A DNA stretch of 64,000 nucleotides from an uncultured Stomatobaculum sp. (GCF_937924975.1 NZ_CALEYG010000015.1:1-64000); one strand, 5' to 3'; shown: positions 9,286 through 19,071, counted from the stretch's first letter. A program made the numbers and translations. Notes: generated from the sequence alone by a model not told the origin.

Positions 9286-10383
9286 TCAGACGTTAAAGCG
9301 GAACAGAATCACGTCGCCGTCCTGCACGACATAGTCCTTGCCCTCGAGGCGCATGAGGCCCTTTTCTTTTGCCGCCGCCGAAGAGCCGCAGCGCACAAAG
9401 TCGTCATAGCTGATGACCTCGGCGCGGATAAAGCCGCGCTCAAAGTCGGTGTGGATTTTGCCGGCGGCCTGCGGGGCCTTCGAGCCCTTCTTGATGGTCC
9501 AGGCGCGGGTCTCGTCCTCGCCGGTTGTCAGGAAGCTGATGAGGCCGAGAAGCTCGTAGCTTGCGGCAATCAGCTTGTCGAGGCCGGAGACAGAGATGCC
9601 GAGCGCCTCGAGGTAGTCTGCCTTTTCGCTCTCGTCGAGCGCGGCGATTTCCTCTTCAATCTGTGCGGAGACGCAGAAGACTTTGCTCTGATGTGCGGCC
9701 GCGTAGGCACGGACAGCGGCGACATGCGGATTGGAAGCGCCGTCGTCCGCGAGATCGTCTTCTTTGACGTTGGCCGCGTAGATGACGGGCTTTGCGGTCA
9801 GCAGGCAGAGGGAAGCGACAAAGGCTGCGACATCAGCATCCTCCGTCTCAAAGACGGAGGCAGGCTTGCCGTCCTCGAGCAGAACTTTCAGTTCTTTCAG
9901 AATCTCGAGCTCCTTCTTTAAGCTCTTGTCGTTGTTTGCGGATTTCTGGGTCTTCGCAATGCGGCGCTCCAGCACTTCGAGGTCTGCGAAGATGAGCTCG
10001 AGGTTGATGGTTTCGATGTCACGGACCGGATCCACCGAGCCGTCGACATGAATCACATTTTCGTCCTCAAAGCAGCGCACCACATGGACAATCGCGTCGC
10101 ACTCGCGGATGTTTGCGAGGAACTGGTTGCCGAGCCCCTCGCCCTTGCTTGCGCCGCGCACCAGTCCCGCGATGTCGACAAACTCAATGACGGCGGGCGT
10201 CACTTTTTTCGAGTGGTGCATCTCGCCGAGTGTCTTGATGCGCGCATCCGGCACCGCAACCACGCCGACATTCGGGTCGATGGTGCAGAACGGATAGTTG
10301 GCGGCCTGGGCACCGGCCTTGGTCAGGGAGTTAAAAAGCGTACTTTTTCCGACATTCGGAAGTCCGACAATACCGAGTTTCAT
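9286..10383 (-). CDS. ychF: Redox/ribosome-associated GTPase/ATPase YchF
   Basis: A 365-residue member of the Obg-related YchF/OLA1 family, a cytoplasmic P-loop nucleotidase that prefers ATP and associates with ribosomes. G1 is GLPNVGKST at residues 7-15 and G3 is DIAGLVRGASKGEGLGNQF. The C-terminal TGS domain includes the RAWTIKKGSKAPQAAGKIHTDFE region. The start at 10383 gives the family's usual MKLGIVGLPNVGKS N-terminus and is preceded by AAAGGAG; longer in-frame extensions have no family similarity. It stands alone on the minus strand, back to back with lgt. Confidence 0.96.
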   Translation of the reverse strand: MKLGIVGLPNVGKSTLFNSLTKAGAQAANYPFCTIDPNVGVVAVPDARIKTLGEMHHSKKVTPAVIEFVDIAGLVRGASKGEGLGNQFLANIRECDAIVHVVRCFEDENVIHVDGSVDPVRDIETINLELIFADLEVLERRIAKTQKSANNDKSLKKELEILKELKVLLEDGKPASVFETEDADVAAFVASLCLLTAKPVIYAANVKEDDLADDGASNPHVAAVRAYAAAHQSKVFCVSAQIEEEIAALDESEKADYLEALGISVSGLDKLIAASYELLGLISFLTTGEDETRAWTIKKGSKAPQAAGKIHTDFERGFIRAEVISYDDFVRCGSSAAAKEKGLMRLEGKDYVVQDGDVILFRFNV

Positions 10384-10578
10384 AGACAGGAATCTCCTTT
10401 GATGTTTTGCGAGTGAAGGCGCTGCAAACGCAGAGCCCGTTTGGGCTTCATTGTAGCAGAGAGCCGCGGCGCTCTCAAGTACCGGGGCAGGGACAGCGCG
10501 CGGCGAAAGATTTGCATGGAAAATGCCTGTGCTTTTTGCTATGCTCGGGTCTGGAATTTCGGAAGGGAGACAGAACTT

Positions 10579-11445
10579 ATGGGATATGATTTGCGCTTCG
10601 TGCATCTCGGCATCACGATTGAACATTTGCAAAACCACATCACGATTTTCGGCTTTTCGATTGCCTTTTACGGCATTATCATCGGCATCGGCATGCTGCT
10701 CGGTATTACGCTCGCCGCGCGGGACGCCGAGAAACGCGGCATCGGCGAGGACACGATATACGACTTTGCGCTGCTCGGCATAGTTTTCGGCGTAATCGGC
10801 GCCCGTCTCTACTATGTCTTTTTCCAGTGGGACAATTACCGCGGGAACCTGCTCGAGATTCTGAACCTCCGGGCCGGCGGACTTGCGATTTACGGCGGTG
10901 TGATCGGCGGCATTCTGAGTCTTATGGTTTACTGCAGGCGGAAGAAGCGGAATTTTCTGAATCTCGCGGACTCCTTAATTCTCGGCGTTCTGGTCGGGCA
11001 GATTCTGGGGCGCTGGGGCAATTTTTTCAACGCCGAGGCCTTCGGGCGCTATACGGACAGTCTGTTTGCGATGCAGCTTCGTCGGGACATCGTGAATCCG
11101 ATTATGATTAATTCCGCGCTGTTGCAACACCTGGTTCGGGTGAACGGCGTCGACTATATCCAGGTACACCCGACCTTTCTCTATGAGTCCGTCTGGAACC
11201 TCTGCCTCCTGCTGTTCCTGCTTCGGTATCGCGCGAAGAAGCGCTTTACCGGGGAGATTTTCTTTCTGTATCTCGGCGGCTACGGACTCGGCAGAGTCTG
11301 GATCGAGGGACTCCGCACGGATTCGCTGCTGGTGCCGGGCACGGGAATCGCGGTTTCGCAGGCGCTCGCGGGCGTCTGTGTTCTGGTCGCCCTGCTCTGC
11401 ATTCTGACCGGCCGGCGGCTTGCGGCGCGCGAGCGGAAAAACTGA
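10579..11445 (+). CDS. lgt: Prolipoprotein diacylglyceryl transferase
   Basis: A 288-residue polytopic membrane enzyme that transfers diacylglycerol from phosphatidylglycerol to the lipobox cysteine of prolipoproteins. Seven hydrophobic segments are apparent. The Lgt signature region is visible as GQILGRWGNFFNAEAFG, preceded by the conserved RAGGLAIYGGVIGG and followed by HPTFLYESVWN. The ATG at 10579 follows GGAAGGGAGA. An extended -10 like TGCTATGCT lies at about 10537-10545. Four or more lipoproteins are encoded in this window (2424, 27066, 45840, 58745 genes), so substrates are plentiful. It sits immediately before the division cluster but with a 110-base gap and a separate promoter candidate between. 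Confidence 0.96.
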   Translation: MGYDLRFVHLGITIEHLQNHITIFGFSIAFYGIIIGIGMLLGITLAARDAEKRGIGEDTIYDFALLGIVFGVIGARLYYVFFQWDNYRGNLLEILNLRAGGLAIYGGVIGGILSLMVYCRRKKRNFLNLADSLILGVLVGQILGRWGNFFNAEAFGRYTDSLFAMQLRRDIVNPIMINSALLQHLVRVNGVDYIQVHPTFLYESVWNLCLLLFLLRYRAKKRFTGEIFFLYLGGYGLGRVWIEGLRTDSLLVPGTGIAVSQALAGVCVLVALLCILTGRRLAARERKN

Positions 11446-11463
11446 CGGAATGCGCCCGTACGC

Positions 11464-11492
11464 TGGAAAAATGCTGTTTATTTTGGTATGAT
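11464..11492 (+). promoter_or_regulatory. Putative promoter of the division/cell-wall cluster
   Basis: Extended -10 TGGTATGAT ending at 11492, with a weak TGGAAA -35 at 11464-11469, spacing 17. It lies 64 bases before rsmH. Confidence 0.45.
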
Positions 11493-11555
11493 TCATCCAA
11501 ATGAGTATCGATTGTGACAAGATATAGCAGAGCTGTGGGCAGCGGAGGACAGCAT

Positions 11556-12500
11556 ATGGACTTTCATCACATCTCAGTGCTCCCGCGGGAGACCATTGAC
11601 AGCCTGAACATCCGGCCGGACGGGATCTATGTGGACGGAACTCTCGGCGGCGGCGGTCATGCGTCGCTGGTCGCCGCAAAACTCGGGGAAGGCGGACGGC
11701 TGATCGGCATCGACCAGGATGCGGACGCCATCCGGGCGGCCGGAGAGCGGCTGAAACCGTTCGGGGACAAGGTGACCGTTGTCCGCGACAACTACGTGAA
11801 TCTGCCGACGGTGCTCGATAACCTCGGCATATCGCGCGCGGACGGCATTTATCTGGATCTCGGCGTCTCCTCGTACCAGCTGGACAACGCGGAGCGGGGA
11901 TTCAGCTATATGGAAGATGCGCCGCTCGACATGCGGATGGACAGGCGCAGCGCACGGACGGCGGCCGATCTTGTGAACGAGGAGAGTGAGGCGGAACTCG
12001 CCCGCATCATCCGCGTCTACGGCGAGGACCGCTTTTCGAATCAGATTGCGCGCCGCATCATCGAGACGCGCGCAAAGAAGCCGATTGAGACAACCGGAGA
12101 ACTCGCGGCTCTCGTGAAACGGGTGATTCCAATGCGGCTGCAGAAGACGGGCGGTCATCCGGCCATGCGCACTTTTCAGGCACTTCGCATTGCGCTGAAC
12201 GGTGAGCTCACGGTTTTGGAGCAGGCGATTGACGAGATGATATTGCGCTTACAGCCCGGCGGGCGTCTGTCAATCATCACTTTCCACTCGCTGGAGGACA
12301 GAATTGTCAAAGAGGGGTTTCGGCGAAATGCCTCGCCCTGCACCTGTCCGCCGGATTTTCCGATTTGTGTCTGTGGGAAGAAGAGTCGCGGCAGGGTCGT
12401 GACCGGAAAACCGATTGTACCGACCGCAGAGGAAGTGGCGGCGAATCCGAGATCCCGGAGCGCGAAACTCCGGGTGTTTGAGAGAGGAGGCATACTGTGA
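11556..12500 (+). CDS. rsmH: 16S rRNA (cytosine1402-N4)-methyltransferase
   Basis: A 314-residue SAM-dependent methyltransferase (MraW) that methylates C1402 of 16S rRNA. The N-terminal [11 protein letters not shown] and the SAM-binding [12 protein letters not shown] are diagnostic. Later motifs include [11 protein letters not shown] and the [12 protein letters not shown] block near the C-terminus. A Cys-rich [15 protein letters not shown] segment is also typical. The ATG at 11556 has GGAGG nine bases upstream. It opens the division cluster; the usual upstream mraZ is absent here. The stop overlaps the GTG start of ftsL by four bases. Confidence 0.97.
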   Translation: MDFHHISVLPRETIDSLNIRPDGIYVDGTLGGGGHASLVAAKLGEGGRLIGIDQDADAIRAAGERLKPFGDKVTVVRDNYVNLPTVLDNLGISRADGIYLDLGVSSYQLDNAERGFSYMEDAPLDMRMDRRSARTAADLVNEESEAELARIIRVYGEDRFSNQIARRIIETRAKKPIETTGELAALVKRVIPMRLQKTGGHPAMRTFQALRIALNGELTVLEQAIDEMILRLQPGGRLSIITFHSLEDRIVKEGFRRNASPCTCPPDFPICVCGKKSRGRVVTGKPIVPTAEEVAANPRSRSAKLRVFERGGIL

Positions 12501-12967
12501 GCAGACAGCCTTATACCTATGGCAGCGCCGCGCCGAAGCTGGAGCCGGAAGAGAAACCGCGCAACCGGAGGGTAGCCAAAAGGCCGCCCGGAAAACAGCC
12601 GCGCCGCGCGCCTACGCCGAAGCGCTCGCTCGGCGATGTGTTCCGGCGCGTGGTCGCGCTGACGGTCTGCATTGCCTGTGCCGCTATGTTGCTCGGCTTC
12701 TATGTGCGGAGCGAGCGGCGTGTGCGGCAGGCCGAGCTCGCGCGGAACGAGATGCAGCGGAAGCTCGATGAGCAGAAAGAAGTAAACGACGCACTGCAGG
12801 TGGAACTGAACCGGAAGCAGGATTTGGAACACATCCGGGATCTGGCGATCAACCGTTACGGCATGGTACAGCCGGAACCCGGCCAGGTGATATACTACGA
12901 TCGGACGGAACAAGGCTATGTGAGGCAGTATGAAGAAATCCCCAAAGAGACCAAGTCTGGTAAATAA
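12497..12967 (+). CDS. ftsL: FtsL-like cell division protein
   Basis: A 156-residue bitopic membrane protein. An N-terminal cytoplasmic region of about 50 residues is rich in Arg, Lys and Pro. One transmembrane helix follows (about residues 52-72, [19 protein letters not shown]), then an extracytoplasmic coiled coil with heptad-like [14 protein letters not shown], ending in the [22 protein letters not shown] block that is common in FtsL/DivIC proteins. It would form the FtsQ-FtsL-DivIC complex that licenses septal wall synthesis by FtsI and FtsW. The start is GTG at 12497, in a GTGA overlap with rsmH. The 3' end overlaps ftsI by 38 bases. Identification rests on position and topology more than on sequence. 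Confidence 0.85.
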   Translation: MSRQPYTYGSAAPKLEPEEKPRNRRVAKRPPGKQPRRAPTPKRSLGDVFRRVVALTVCIACAAMLLGFYVRSERRVRQAELARNEMQRKLDEQKEVNDALQVELNRKQDLEHIRDLAINRYGMVQPEPGQVIYYDRTEQGYVRQYEEIPKETKSGK

Positions 12968-15329
12968 GACAACGAACTACGACGTCAAGGGACAGTTGCA
13001 GGGCAAACTCGGACTGCTCATGGGGCTCACGGTGCTTGCGCTCGGCGGTCTCGTGTATCAGGTGTACGGCGTGCAGAAGAGTAATGCCGCGGTCGCGCGC
13101 ACATTCACGCGGAGCAAGGAACTGCGGCAGCCGGAAGTGATCCCCTATCGCCGCGGCGAGATTATGGACCGGAACGGCACCTATCTGACGGCGACCGAAA
13201 AGCGCTACCAGCTGATTGTGTCGCCCAAGTCGCTGCTCAAGGAGGACAGCCGCGATCTCTATTACGACTGTACCGTGCATGCGCTCGCGGACTTTCTCGG
13301 CATGGATGAAAATGAACTTCGAAAGCAAATCGAAGAGAATTCGACGAGTCAGAATCTGAAAGTCGGAGAGCCGCTGACGGCACCCGACAAGCTGCGCTTC
13401 CTGGATTTTCAGGAGCACGTCAACAATCCCGACCGCTATGAGGCGAAGAAGCGGGCGGAGGACAAGACCTACGAGGGCTTTAGTCAGGAACAGCGGGAGC
13501 GCTACCGCGGGCGTCTCGGCGCGGTCAATCTGCAGGAATACTACCAGCGCGAGTATCCGTACGGCGAGCTCGCGTGCAATGTGCTCGGCTTCTACCGGAG
13601 TTACGACGATCAGCGGGTCGGCACGACGGGCATAGAGCAATCCTATAACGAGGTGCTCTCCGGCACGGACGGCCAGCGGTACAGCTATATGGACGCCGAC
13701 CGGGAGGCGCAGGATGTGACCCGGGAGCCGCAGGACGGTAACTCCGTCGTGAGCACGATTGATGTCAAGGTACAGCAGAGTGTCGAGCGGCACATCAAGG
13801 ACTTCATGAATACCACGGGCGCGGAAAATATCGGCGTCATTGTGATGGATCCGAACAGCGGGGAGATTCTTGCGATGGCGACCAATCACTCGTTCGACCT
13901 AAACGACCCCGGAAACCTGCAGAAGTATTACAGCGCCAATGAACTGAAGCAGATGACCAGCGAGGAGGCGACGCAGAAACTCTGGAACAACTTCTGCGTG
14001 AGCACGGTCTACGAGCCAGGATCCACGGCAAAGGTCTTTACAATCGCGGGTGCGCTCGAAAACGGAAAGATCACCGGGCAGGAGGAATATACCTGCACGG
14101 GCGAGGTGGATGTACAGGGAACCCTGATTCACTGCGTCAAGCGGACCGGCCACGGCAGACTCAATGTGACCGGCGCCCTCGAGCAGTCCTGCAACGTGGC
14201 GCTGGTGCGCATTGCACAGGCGCTCGGGCGGGAGGAGTTTGAGAAAACACAGAACCTCTACGGGTTCGGCGTGAGCAGCGGCATTGATTTGCCCGGCGAG
14301 CCGGACACCTCGACGCAGGTGCACATTCTGAACCCGCCGGACGATGCGGCAAACCGCAGACTCGGCCCGGTCGAACTCGCGACCGACAGCTTCGGTCAGG
14401 GCTTCGGCTGCAATATGGTGCAGCTTGCGGCAGCCTTTTCTTCGGTCATCAACGGCGGCTCGTACTACCGGCCGCATGTGGTAAAGCAGATATTAAACCC
14501 GCAAGGCACCGTGATTCGCGACTACAGCGGCGAAATCGTGCGGGAAACCTGTTCCCAGGAGACCGCGCTCTTTCTTCGCAAGGCTTTGCGCGGTGTTGTG
14601 ACCGAGGGCACGGGTGCGGCGGCGGAGGTGCCGGGGTATGAGATTGCCGGAAAGACCGGTACTTCGGAGAAGCTGCCGCGAAACAAGAAGAATTACCTGC
14701 TCTCGTTCTGCGGTTATGCGCCGGCAAACAACCCGCAGGTGCTCTGCTATGTCGTGGTCGATCAGCCGCATGTGAAAGACCAGGCGCACAGCACCTTCGC
14801 CTCGGTGCTGTTTCAGAATATCATGGCTGACATTCTGCCCTCTCTCAATGTGGTTCCGGGCGATGCACCGGGCACAACGGCGACGCCGTTACTGGAGGGC
14901 ATCAATGCCGGGATTGCCTCCGGCCGAGAGGAAGGCGGCGAGAGCGCCAATGCCGCGGAGAGCACGGCGACTGCGGAGAGTGCCGGGGCTTCGGAGAGCA
15001 CTGCGGCTTCGGACAGTGCGGCAGCTGCGGAGAGCACAGCGGCTTCGGACAGTGCGGCGGCCGCGGCGAGTACGGCGGCAGCCGGAAGTCCGGCCGCGCA
15101 GGAGACAGAGACCGCCGCGGAAAGCCGGACGGCGGCGCAAAAGAGCAGCACGGCGGCCGCAAAGAGCGGCGCTTCGTCGAAGAGCGGTAAAACTTCGAAG
15201 AGTACGAAGAGCGGCTCTTCATCAAAGAGCAGCAAGACTTCGAAGAGCACGAAGAGCGGAAATTCCGCAAAGAACGCCACCAAGAGCGGCAAGAGTTCAA
15301 AGAGCGGCTCTTCGTCGAAGAAGAAGTAA
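12930..15329 (+). CDS. ftsI: Class B penicillin-binding protein (FtsI/SpoVD-type) with long Lys/Ser/Ala tail
   Basis: A 799-residue septal transpeptidase that cross-links peptidoglycan with FtsW. There is one N-terminal membrane segment (about residues 28-48), then a dimerisation domain with RGEIMDRNGTYLTAT. The transpeptidase domain has the three active-site motifs: STAK with Ser365 and Lys368, SCN with Ser420, and KTG at 575-577. Instead of the C-terminal PASTA domains often present in clostridial SpoVD, residues about 665-799 form a low-complexity tail. The first half is Ala/Ser/Glu-rich, the second is Lys/Ser-rich and strongly basic. The ATG at 12930 lies inside the end of ftsL, so translation is probably coupled. 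No sporulation gene is visible, so FtsI rather than SpoVD is the safer name. Confidence 0.93.
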   Translation: MKKSPKRPSLVNKTTNYDVKGQLQGKLGLLMGLTVLALGGLVYQVYGVQKSNAAVARTFTRSKELRQPEVIPYRRGEIMDRNGTYLTATEKRYQLIVSPKSLLKEDSRDLYYDCTVHALADFLGMDENELRKQIEENSTSQNLKVGEPLTAPDKLRFLDFQEHVNNPDRYEAKKRAEDKTYEGFSQEQRERYRGRLGAVNLQEYYQREYPYGELACNVLGFYRSYDDQRVGTTGIEQSYNEVLSGTDGQRYSYMDADREAQDVTREPQDGNSVVSTIDVKVQQSVERHIKDFMNTTGAENIGVIVMDPNSGEILAMATNHSFDLNDPGNLQKYYSANELKQMTSEEATQKLWNNFCVSTVYEPGSTAKVFTIAGALENGKITGQEEYTCTGEVDVQGTLIHCVKRTGHGRLNVTGALEQSCNVALVRIAQALGREEFEKTQNLYGFGVSSGIDLPGEPDTSTQVHILNPPDDAANRRLGPVELATDSFGQGFGCNMVQLAAAFSSVINGGSYYRPHVVKQILNPQGTVIRDYSGEIVRETCSQETALFLRKALRGVVTEGTGAAAEVPGYEIAGKTGTSEKLPRNKKNYLLSFCGYAPANNPQVLCYVVVDQPHVKDQAHSTFASVLFQNIMADILPSLNVVPGDAPGTTATPLLEGINAGIASGREEGGESANAAESTATAESAGASESTAASDSAAAAESTAASDSAAAAASTAAAGSPAAQETETAAESRTAAQKSSTAAAKSGASSKSGKTSKSTKSGSSSKSSKTSKSTKSGNSAKNATKSGKSSKSGSSSKKK
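14934..15328 (+). repeat. Low-complexity coding repeat: FtsI C-terminal tail
   Basis: The first part repeats units encoding AESTAASDSAA. The second repeats short units encoding SSKSGKTSKSTKSG and SSSKSSKTSKSTKSG. Near-identical AAGAGC and TCGAAGAGC blocks recur at DNA level, so slippage or length variation between strains is likely. Confidence 0.7.
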
Positions 15330-15362
15330 GCCCGCGCGGGGCGGCAAGCCGCGGCACTAGGC

Positions 15363-15391
15363 TTGCGCAAGACTTTTGGCAAGGGTATACT
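15363..15391 (+). promoter_or_regulatory. Putative internal promoter before mraY
   Basis: TTGCGC at 15363-15368, a 17-base spacer, and TATACT at 15386-15391, in the 105-base gap between ftsI and mraY. Confidence 0.5.
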
Positions 15392-15434
15392 GTAAAGAGG
15401 CCCATAACTATACAGACAACAGGAGGCGCGATAC

Positions 15435-16406
15435 ATGCTGACTGACACCATATTGGCGCTTTTTATTGCTTTTTTCGCCTGTGCGGCGCTGTGCCCGATC
15501 ATGATTCCCATCCTGCACCGCATGAAGTTCGGGCAGCAGGTCCGGGACGACGGCCCGCAGTCACACCTGAAAAAAAGCGGAACGCCGACCATGGGCGGCA
15601 TCATGATTGTCCTTGCGATTGCACTCGGCTGTCTGCCGTTTCTCAAAAAGGCGCCGGAGACCCTGCCGGTCATGGGGTTTACGCTCGCGTTCGGGTTTAT
15701 CGGCTTTCTCGATGACTTTTTGAAGATTCACCGGAAGCAGTCGGAGGGGCTGAAAGCCTGGCAGAAATTTTCGCTGCAGCTCATCGCGACCGGAGTTCTC
15801 GCATATCGGCTGTTCCGAACGGGAAACTACGGCGATATTCTGCTGCCGTTCAGCGGAAGTTTTGAGACCGGCATTCTGTTGCCGCTCGGCGGATTCTTTG
15901 TGCCCTTTGTTTTTCTGGTTGTGCTCGGCACGGACAACGGCGTCAATTTTACCGACGGACTCGACGGGCTCTGCTCGTCCGTGACGGCAGTCGTGGCGCT
16001 CTTTTTTGCGGCGGTCGCCTGCCGCTTTGCACCCGGCGCCGCGCCGGTCAGCGGGGCGGTCATCGGTGCGCTGCTCGGCTTTTTGCTGTTCAACTGCTAT
16101 CCGGCCAAAGTCTTCATGGGCGATACCGGTGCCCTCGCGCTCGGCGGCTATGCGGCGGCCGTTGCGCTGGTGCTCCGCATGCCGCTCTTCCTGATGCTGG
16201 TCGGCATCATCTACATGCTGGAAGTGATTTCGGTCATGTTGCAGGTCGGCTATTTCAAGGCGACCAAGGGAAAGCGGCTGTTCCGGATGGCTCCGCTGCA
16301 CCATCATTTTGAATTGGGTGGCTGGTCCGAGACGCGCGTCGTCACGGTCTTTACGATATGCACAGTCATTTTGTCACTCGCGGCCTGGATAGGACTCGGG
16401 GAATGA
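15435..16406 (+). CDS. mraY: Phospho-N-acetylmuramoyl-pentapeptide transferase
   Basis: A 323-residue polytopic membrane enzyme that moves phospho-MurNAc-pentapeptide from UDP to undecaprenyl phosphate, giving lipid I. Family motifs are visible: HLKKSGTPTMGG near the N-terminus, FGFIGFLDDFLK, NGVNFTDGLDGL and FMGDTGALALGGYAA. The C-terminal PLHHHFELGGWSE histidine block is also present. Length matches the family. The start at 15435 follows ACAGGAGG. It is followed by murD after 14 bases, in the usual order. The next step, murG, is not in this cluster. Confidence 0.97.
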   Translation: MLTDTILALFIAFFACAALCPIMIPILHRMKFGQQVRDDGPQSHLKKSGTPTMGGIMIVLAIALGCLPFLKKAPETLPVMGFTLAFGFIGFLDDFLKIHRKQSEGLKAWQKFSLQLIATGVLAYRLFRTGNYGDILLPFSGSFETGILLPLGGFFVPFVFLVVLGTDNGVNFTDGLDGLCSSVTAVVALFFAAVACRFAPGAAPVSGAVIGALLGFLLFNCYPAKVFMGDTGALALGGYAAAVALVLRMPLFLMLVGIIYMLEVISVMLQVGYFKATKGKRLFRMAPLHHHFELGGWSETRVVTVFTICTVILSLAAWIGLGE

Positions 16407-16420
16407 AAGGGGAGACTCTC

Positions 16421-17773
16421 ATGAATGAAAAGGTTATGGTTGCAGGTGCCGGCAAGAGCGGTATCGCGGCAACAAAGCTGATCCTGGAGACGGGCGGCGA
16501 AGTGCTGCTCTATGACGGCAATGAAGCGCTCTCGGAGGAGAAAATCCGGGAAAACTTCCCGGAGAATGCGCGCCTCACAATCTGCCTCGGCGAACTGGAC
16601 GAGACACTGCTCACCGGGATTCAGATTTGCGTGATGAGCCCCGGCATTGACCTCGAGACGCCTTTTGTGAGGAAGCTGACCGACAAGAAGATTCAACTCT
16701 GGTCGGAGATTGAGCTCGGGTTCCAGGTTGCGAAGGGACAGCTTCTGGCCATTACCGGCACGAACGGCAAGACCACGACCACGGCGCTGACCGGCGCCAT
16801 CATGCAGCGCGCGTTCGGGAACAGCTTTACGGTCGGCAACATCGGCCTCCCCTATACGGAAGTCGCGCTGAAGACCACGGAGAAGTCGATCACGGTGCTC
16901 GAGGCGTCGAGTTTTCAGCTCGAGACCATCATCCGCTTCCACCCGCATGTCGCCGCAATCACAAACATCACGCCGGATCATCTGAACCGCCATCATACGA
17001 TGGAGAACTATATCCGGATCAAGGAGGATATCAGCTCGAACCAGACGGTTGATGATTTCCTCGTGCTGAACTACGACGACGAGGTGCTCCGCGCCTTCGG
17101 TGAGCGGAAGGATTTGAAGCCGAAAGTGGTCTTCTTCTCGAGCACCCAGCTGCTCGATGACGGCTATGACCTCGAGGACGGCGTCATCTGCCGCAAGGAA
17201 AAGGGAGAGAAGACAGAGCTGATTCGGACGGACGAACTGCAGCTGCTCGGCCGTCACAACTTTGAAAATGTCATGACGGCGATTGCAATGGCTGTCTGCA
17301 TGAAGGCACCGATGGATGCGATTCTGGATGCGGTTCGCAAGTTCCGAGCGGTGGAGCACCGCATTGAATTTGTTGCGGAGCGCTACGGCGTCAAATACTA
17401 CAATGACTCGAAGGGCACCAACCCGGACGCGGCGATTCAGGCCATCAAGGCAATGCCGGGGCCGACTCTCTTAATCGGCGGCGGCTATGACAAAGGTTCC
17501 TCTTACGACGAGTGGATTGACGCCTTCGGCGGCAAGGTGCGCTATCTCGTGTTGCTCGGGCAGACCCGGGATGCGATTTCGGACTGCGCAAAGCGCCACG
17601 GCTTTACCAACATCATGTTCGCGGAGGATATGCAGGAGGCGGTCAAGGTCTGCGCTTCTTACGCCAACGCGGGCGACTATGTGCTGCTCTCTCCCGCCTG
17701 TGCAAGTTGGGGTATGTTTCCGAACTACGAGGTGCGCGGCAAAGTCTTTAAGGAGTGCGTGCGCGCACTATGA
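16421..17773 (+). CDS. murD: UDP-N-acetylmuramoylalanine--D-glutamate ligase
   Basis: A 450-residue cytoplasmic Mur ligase adding D-glutamate to UDP-MurNAc-L-Ala with ATP. It has an N-terminal Rossmann-like VAGAGKSGIAA, the ATP loop TGTNGKTTTT near residue 112, and the central HPHVAAITNITPDHLNRH block. The C-terminal domain contains VKYYNDSKGTNPDAA and ends in the LLSPACASWGMF motif typical of MurD. The start at 16421 follows AAAGGGGAG. The 3' end overlaps ftsW by four bases. MurC, MurE and MurF are not in the cluster. Confidence 0.97.
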   Translation: MNEKVMVAGAGKSGIAATKLILETGGEVLLYDGNEALSEEKIRENFPENARLTICLGELDETLLTGIQICVMSPGIDLETPFVRKLTDKKIQLWSEIELGFQVAKGQLLAITGTNGKTTTTALTGAIMQRAFGNSFTVGNIGLPYTEVALKTTEKSITVLEASSFQLETIIRFHPHVAAITNITPDHLNRHHTMENYIRIKEDISSNQTVDDFLVLNYDDEVLRAFGERKDLKPKVVFFSSTQLLDDGYDLEDGVICRKEKGEKTELIRTDELQLLGRHNFENVMTAIAMAVCMKAPMDAILDAVRKFRAVEHRIEFVAERYGVKYYNDSKGTNPDAAIQAIKAMPGPTLLIGGGYDKGSSYDEWIDAFGGKVRYLVLLGQTRDAISDCAKRHGFTNIMFAEDMQEAVKVCASYANAGDYVLLSPACASWGMFPNYEVRGKVFKECVRAL

Positions 17774-19071
17774 CGGCGAGAATGCCAAGGAGAAAAGAGA
17801 CAAGTGGCGCGCAGCAGAGAGAGCCGCGCGTCAGACGGACAGGGCGAACGGCAGGCGGCAAAGTAGAGCCGCTCTATCCGCGGCAAAAGAGAAATGTGCG
17901 CGGTTGGTGGAATCTGATATTCGAGGCTGTGCCCTGTGTCGGGAAAGAGCAGTGGAAGCGGAATCAGCGGCGCATGAACGGCTATGTCTTCTGGGTCACG
18001 GTCATACTGGTGCTGTTCGGTCTCGCGATGGTCTACTCGACCACGTCCTTTGCGGGCGATGATCCGCTCTCGGGCGTGAAGAAGCAGGCGGTTTTTGCGC
18101 TGGTCGGGCTGGGCGCGATGCTGCTCCTGTCCCGCCTCGATTATCACAGACTGCTCTGCCTGAGCTGGTGCCAGCTCTATGCGCTCAGCACTTTCCTGCT
18201 GGTCGCAACGCTCGCGTTCGGGCGGAGCTCGCACGGCAGAACCCGCTGGATTCGCCTCGGCCCCGTGAGCTTTCAGCCCTCGGAGCTCATGAAGACAGCT
18301 CTGGTGCTGTTTTTTGCGGTCTATCTGGTCAACTATTACCGTCGGCTGTCAGAGGGTCCCGGGCGCGTTTTCCGGATGATGGCAATTTTCGGCGGCATCC
18401 CGGCGGTGCTGATTGCCCTTCAGAATCTCAGCACCGGCCTTTTGCTCGGTGCCATGGTCTTCCTGATTACACTGCTCGGCGTGAAAGACAATCGAGCGCA
18501 TCTGGGGATTGCGATGGTGGTAGCGCTGCTCTTTTTCCTCGCCGTGCACTATTACAAGAAGTTTCCGTTTTTGCATCCCTATCAGATTGCGCGCATTGAG
18601 TCCTGGCTGAACCCCGAGGCCAATGCGAACGGCAGCGGGTTTCAGGTGCGACTCGGCAAGTATGCCATCAGTGCGGGCGGCTGGTTCGGCGCCGGGTTCG
18701 GCAGAGGTGTGGTCAAGCAGAACGGTCTGCCGGAGCCTTCGACCGACTTTATCTTTCCGGTTATCGGCGAGGAGCTCGGCATGGTCGGCATGGTCGTATT
18801 GCTCCTGCTCTACGCGATGCTGCTCTTTTGCATCCTCCGGATTGCGCTTCGCGCGCCGGATCGCTACGGCGCCCTGCTCTGCGGCGGCGTGGCGGTTCAC
18901 ATCCTGCTGCATATTGCGATGCATGTCGCCGTGGTCACGGGCCTGATGCCGAATACCGGCGTCACGCTGCCCTTTATCAGCAGCGGCGGTACCTCTCTCG
19001 TGAGTTTCATGGGGGAAATCGGGTTGGTTCTTGCGGTTTCCAGGGGCATGCGCCCGGAGCGACTGACATGA
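17770..19071 (+). CDS. ftsW: SEDS-family septal peptidoglycan polymerase FtsW
   Basis: A polytopic membrane glycosyltransferase of about 433 residues that polymerises lipid II at the septum with FtsI. About ten hydrophobic segments follow a basic cytoplasmic N-terminus of roughly 70 residues (RRTGRTAGG, KRNVRGWWN). SEDS signatures are visible: GRTRWIRLGPVSFQPSEL, the QNGLPEPSTDFIFPVIGEELG block and the C-terminal GLMPNTGVTLPFISSGGTS. The ATG at 17770 forms an ATGA overlap with murD; a GTG at 17755 and an ATG at 17782 are alternatives. It is followed directly by ftsQ in another ATGA overlap, so murG has been lost from or never entered this junction. Confidence 0.95.
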   Translation: MTARMPRRKETSGAQQREPRVRRTGRTAGGKVEPLYPRQKRNVRGWWNLIFEAVPCVGKEQWKRNQRRMNGYVFWVTVILVLFGLAMVYSTTSFAGDDPLSGVKKQAVFALVGLGAMLLLSRLDYHRLLCLSWCQLYALSTFLLVATLAFGRSSHGRTRWIRLGPVSFQPSELMKTALVLFFAVYLVNYYRRLSEGPGRVFRMMAIFGGIPAVLIALQNLSTGLLLGAMVFLITLLGVKDNRAHLGIAMVVALLFFLAVHYYKKFPFLHPYQIARIESWLNPEANANGSGFQVRLGKYAISAGGWFGAGFGRGVVKQNGLPEPSTDFIFPVIGEELGMVGMVVLLLLYAMLLFCILRIALRAPDRYGALLCGGVAVHILLHIAMHVAVVTGLMPNTGVTLPFISSGGTSLVSFMGEIGLVLAVSRGMRPERLT

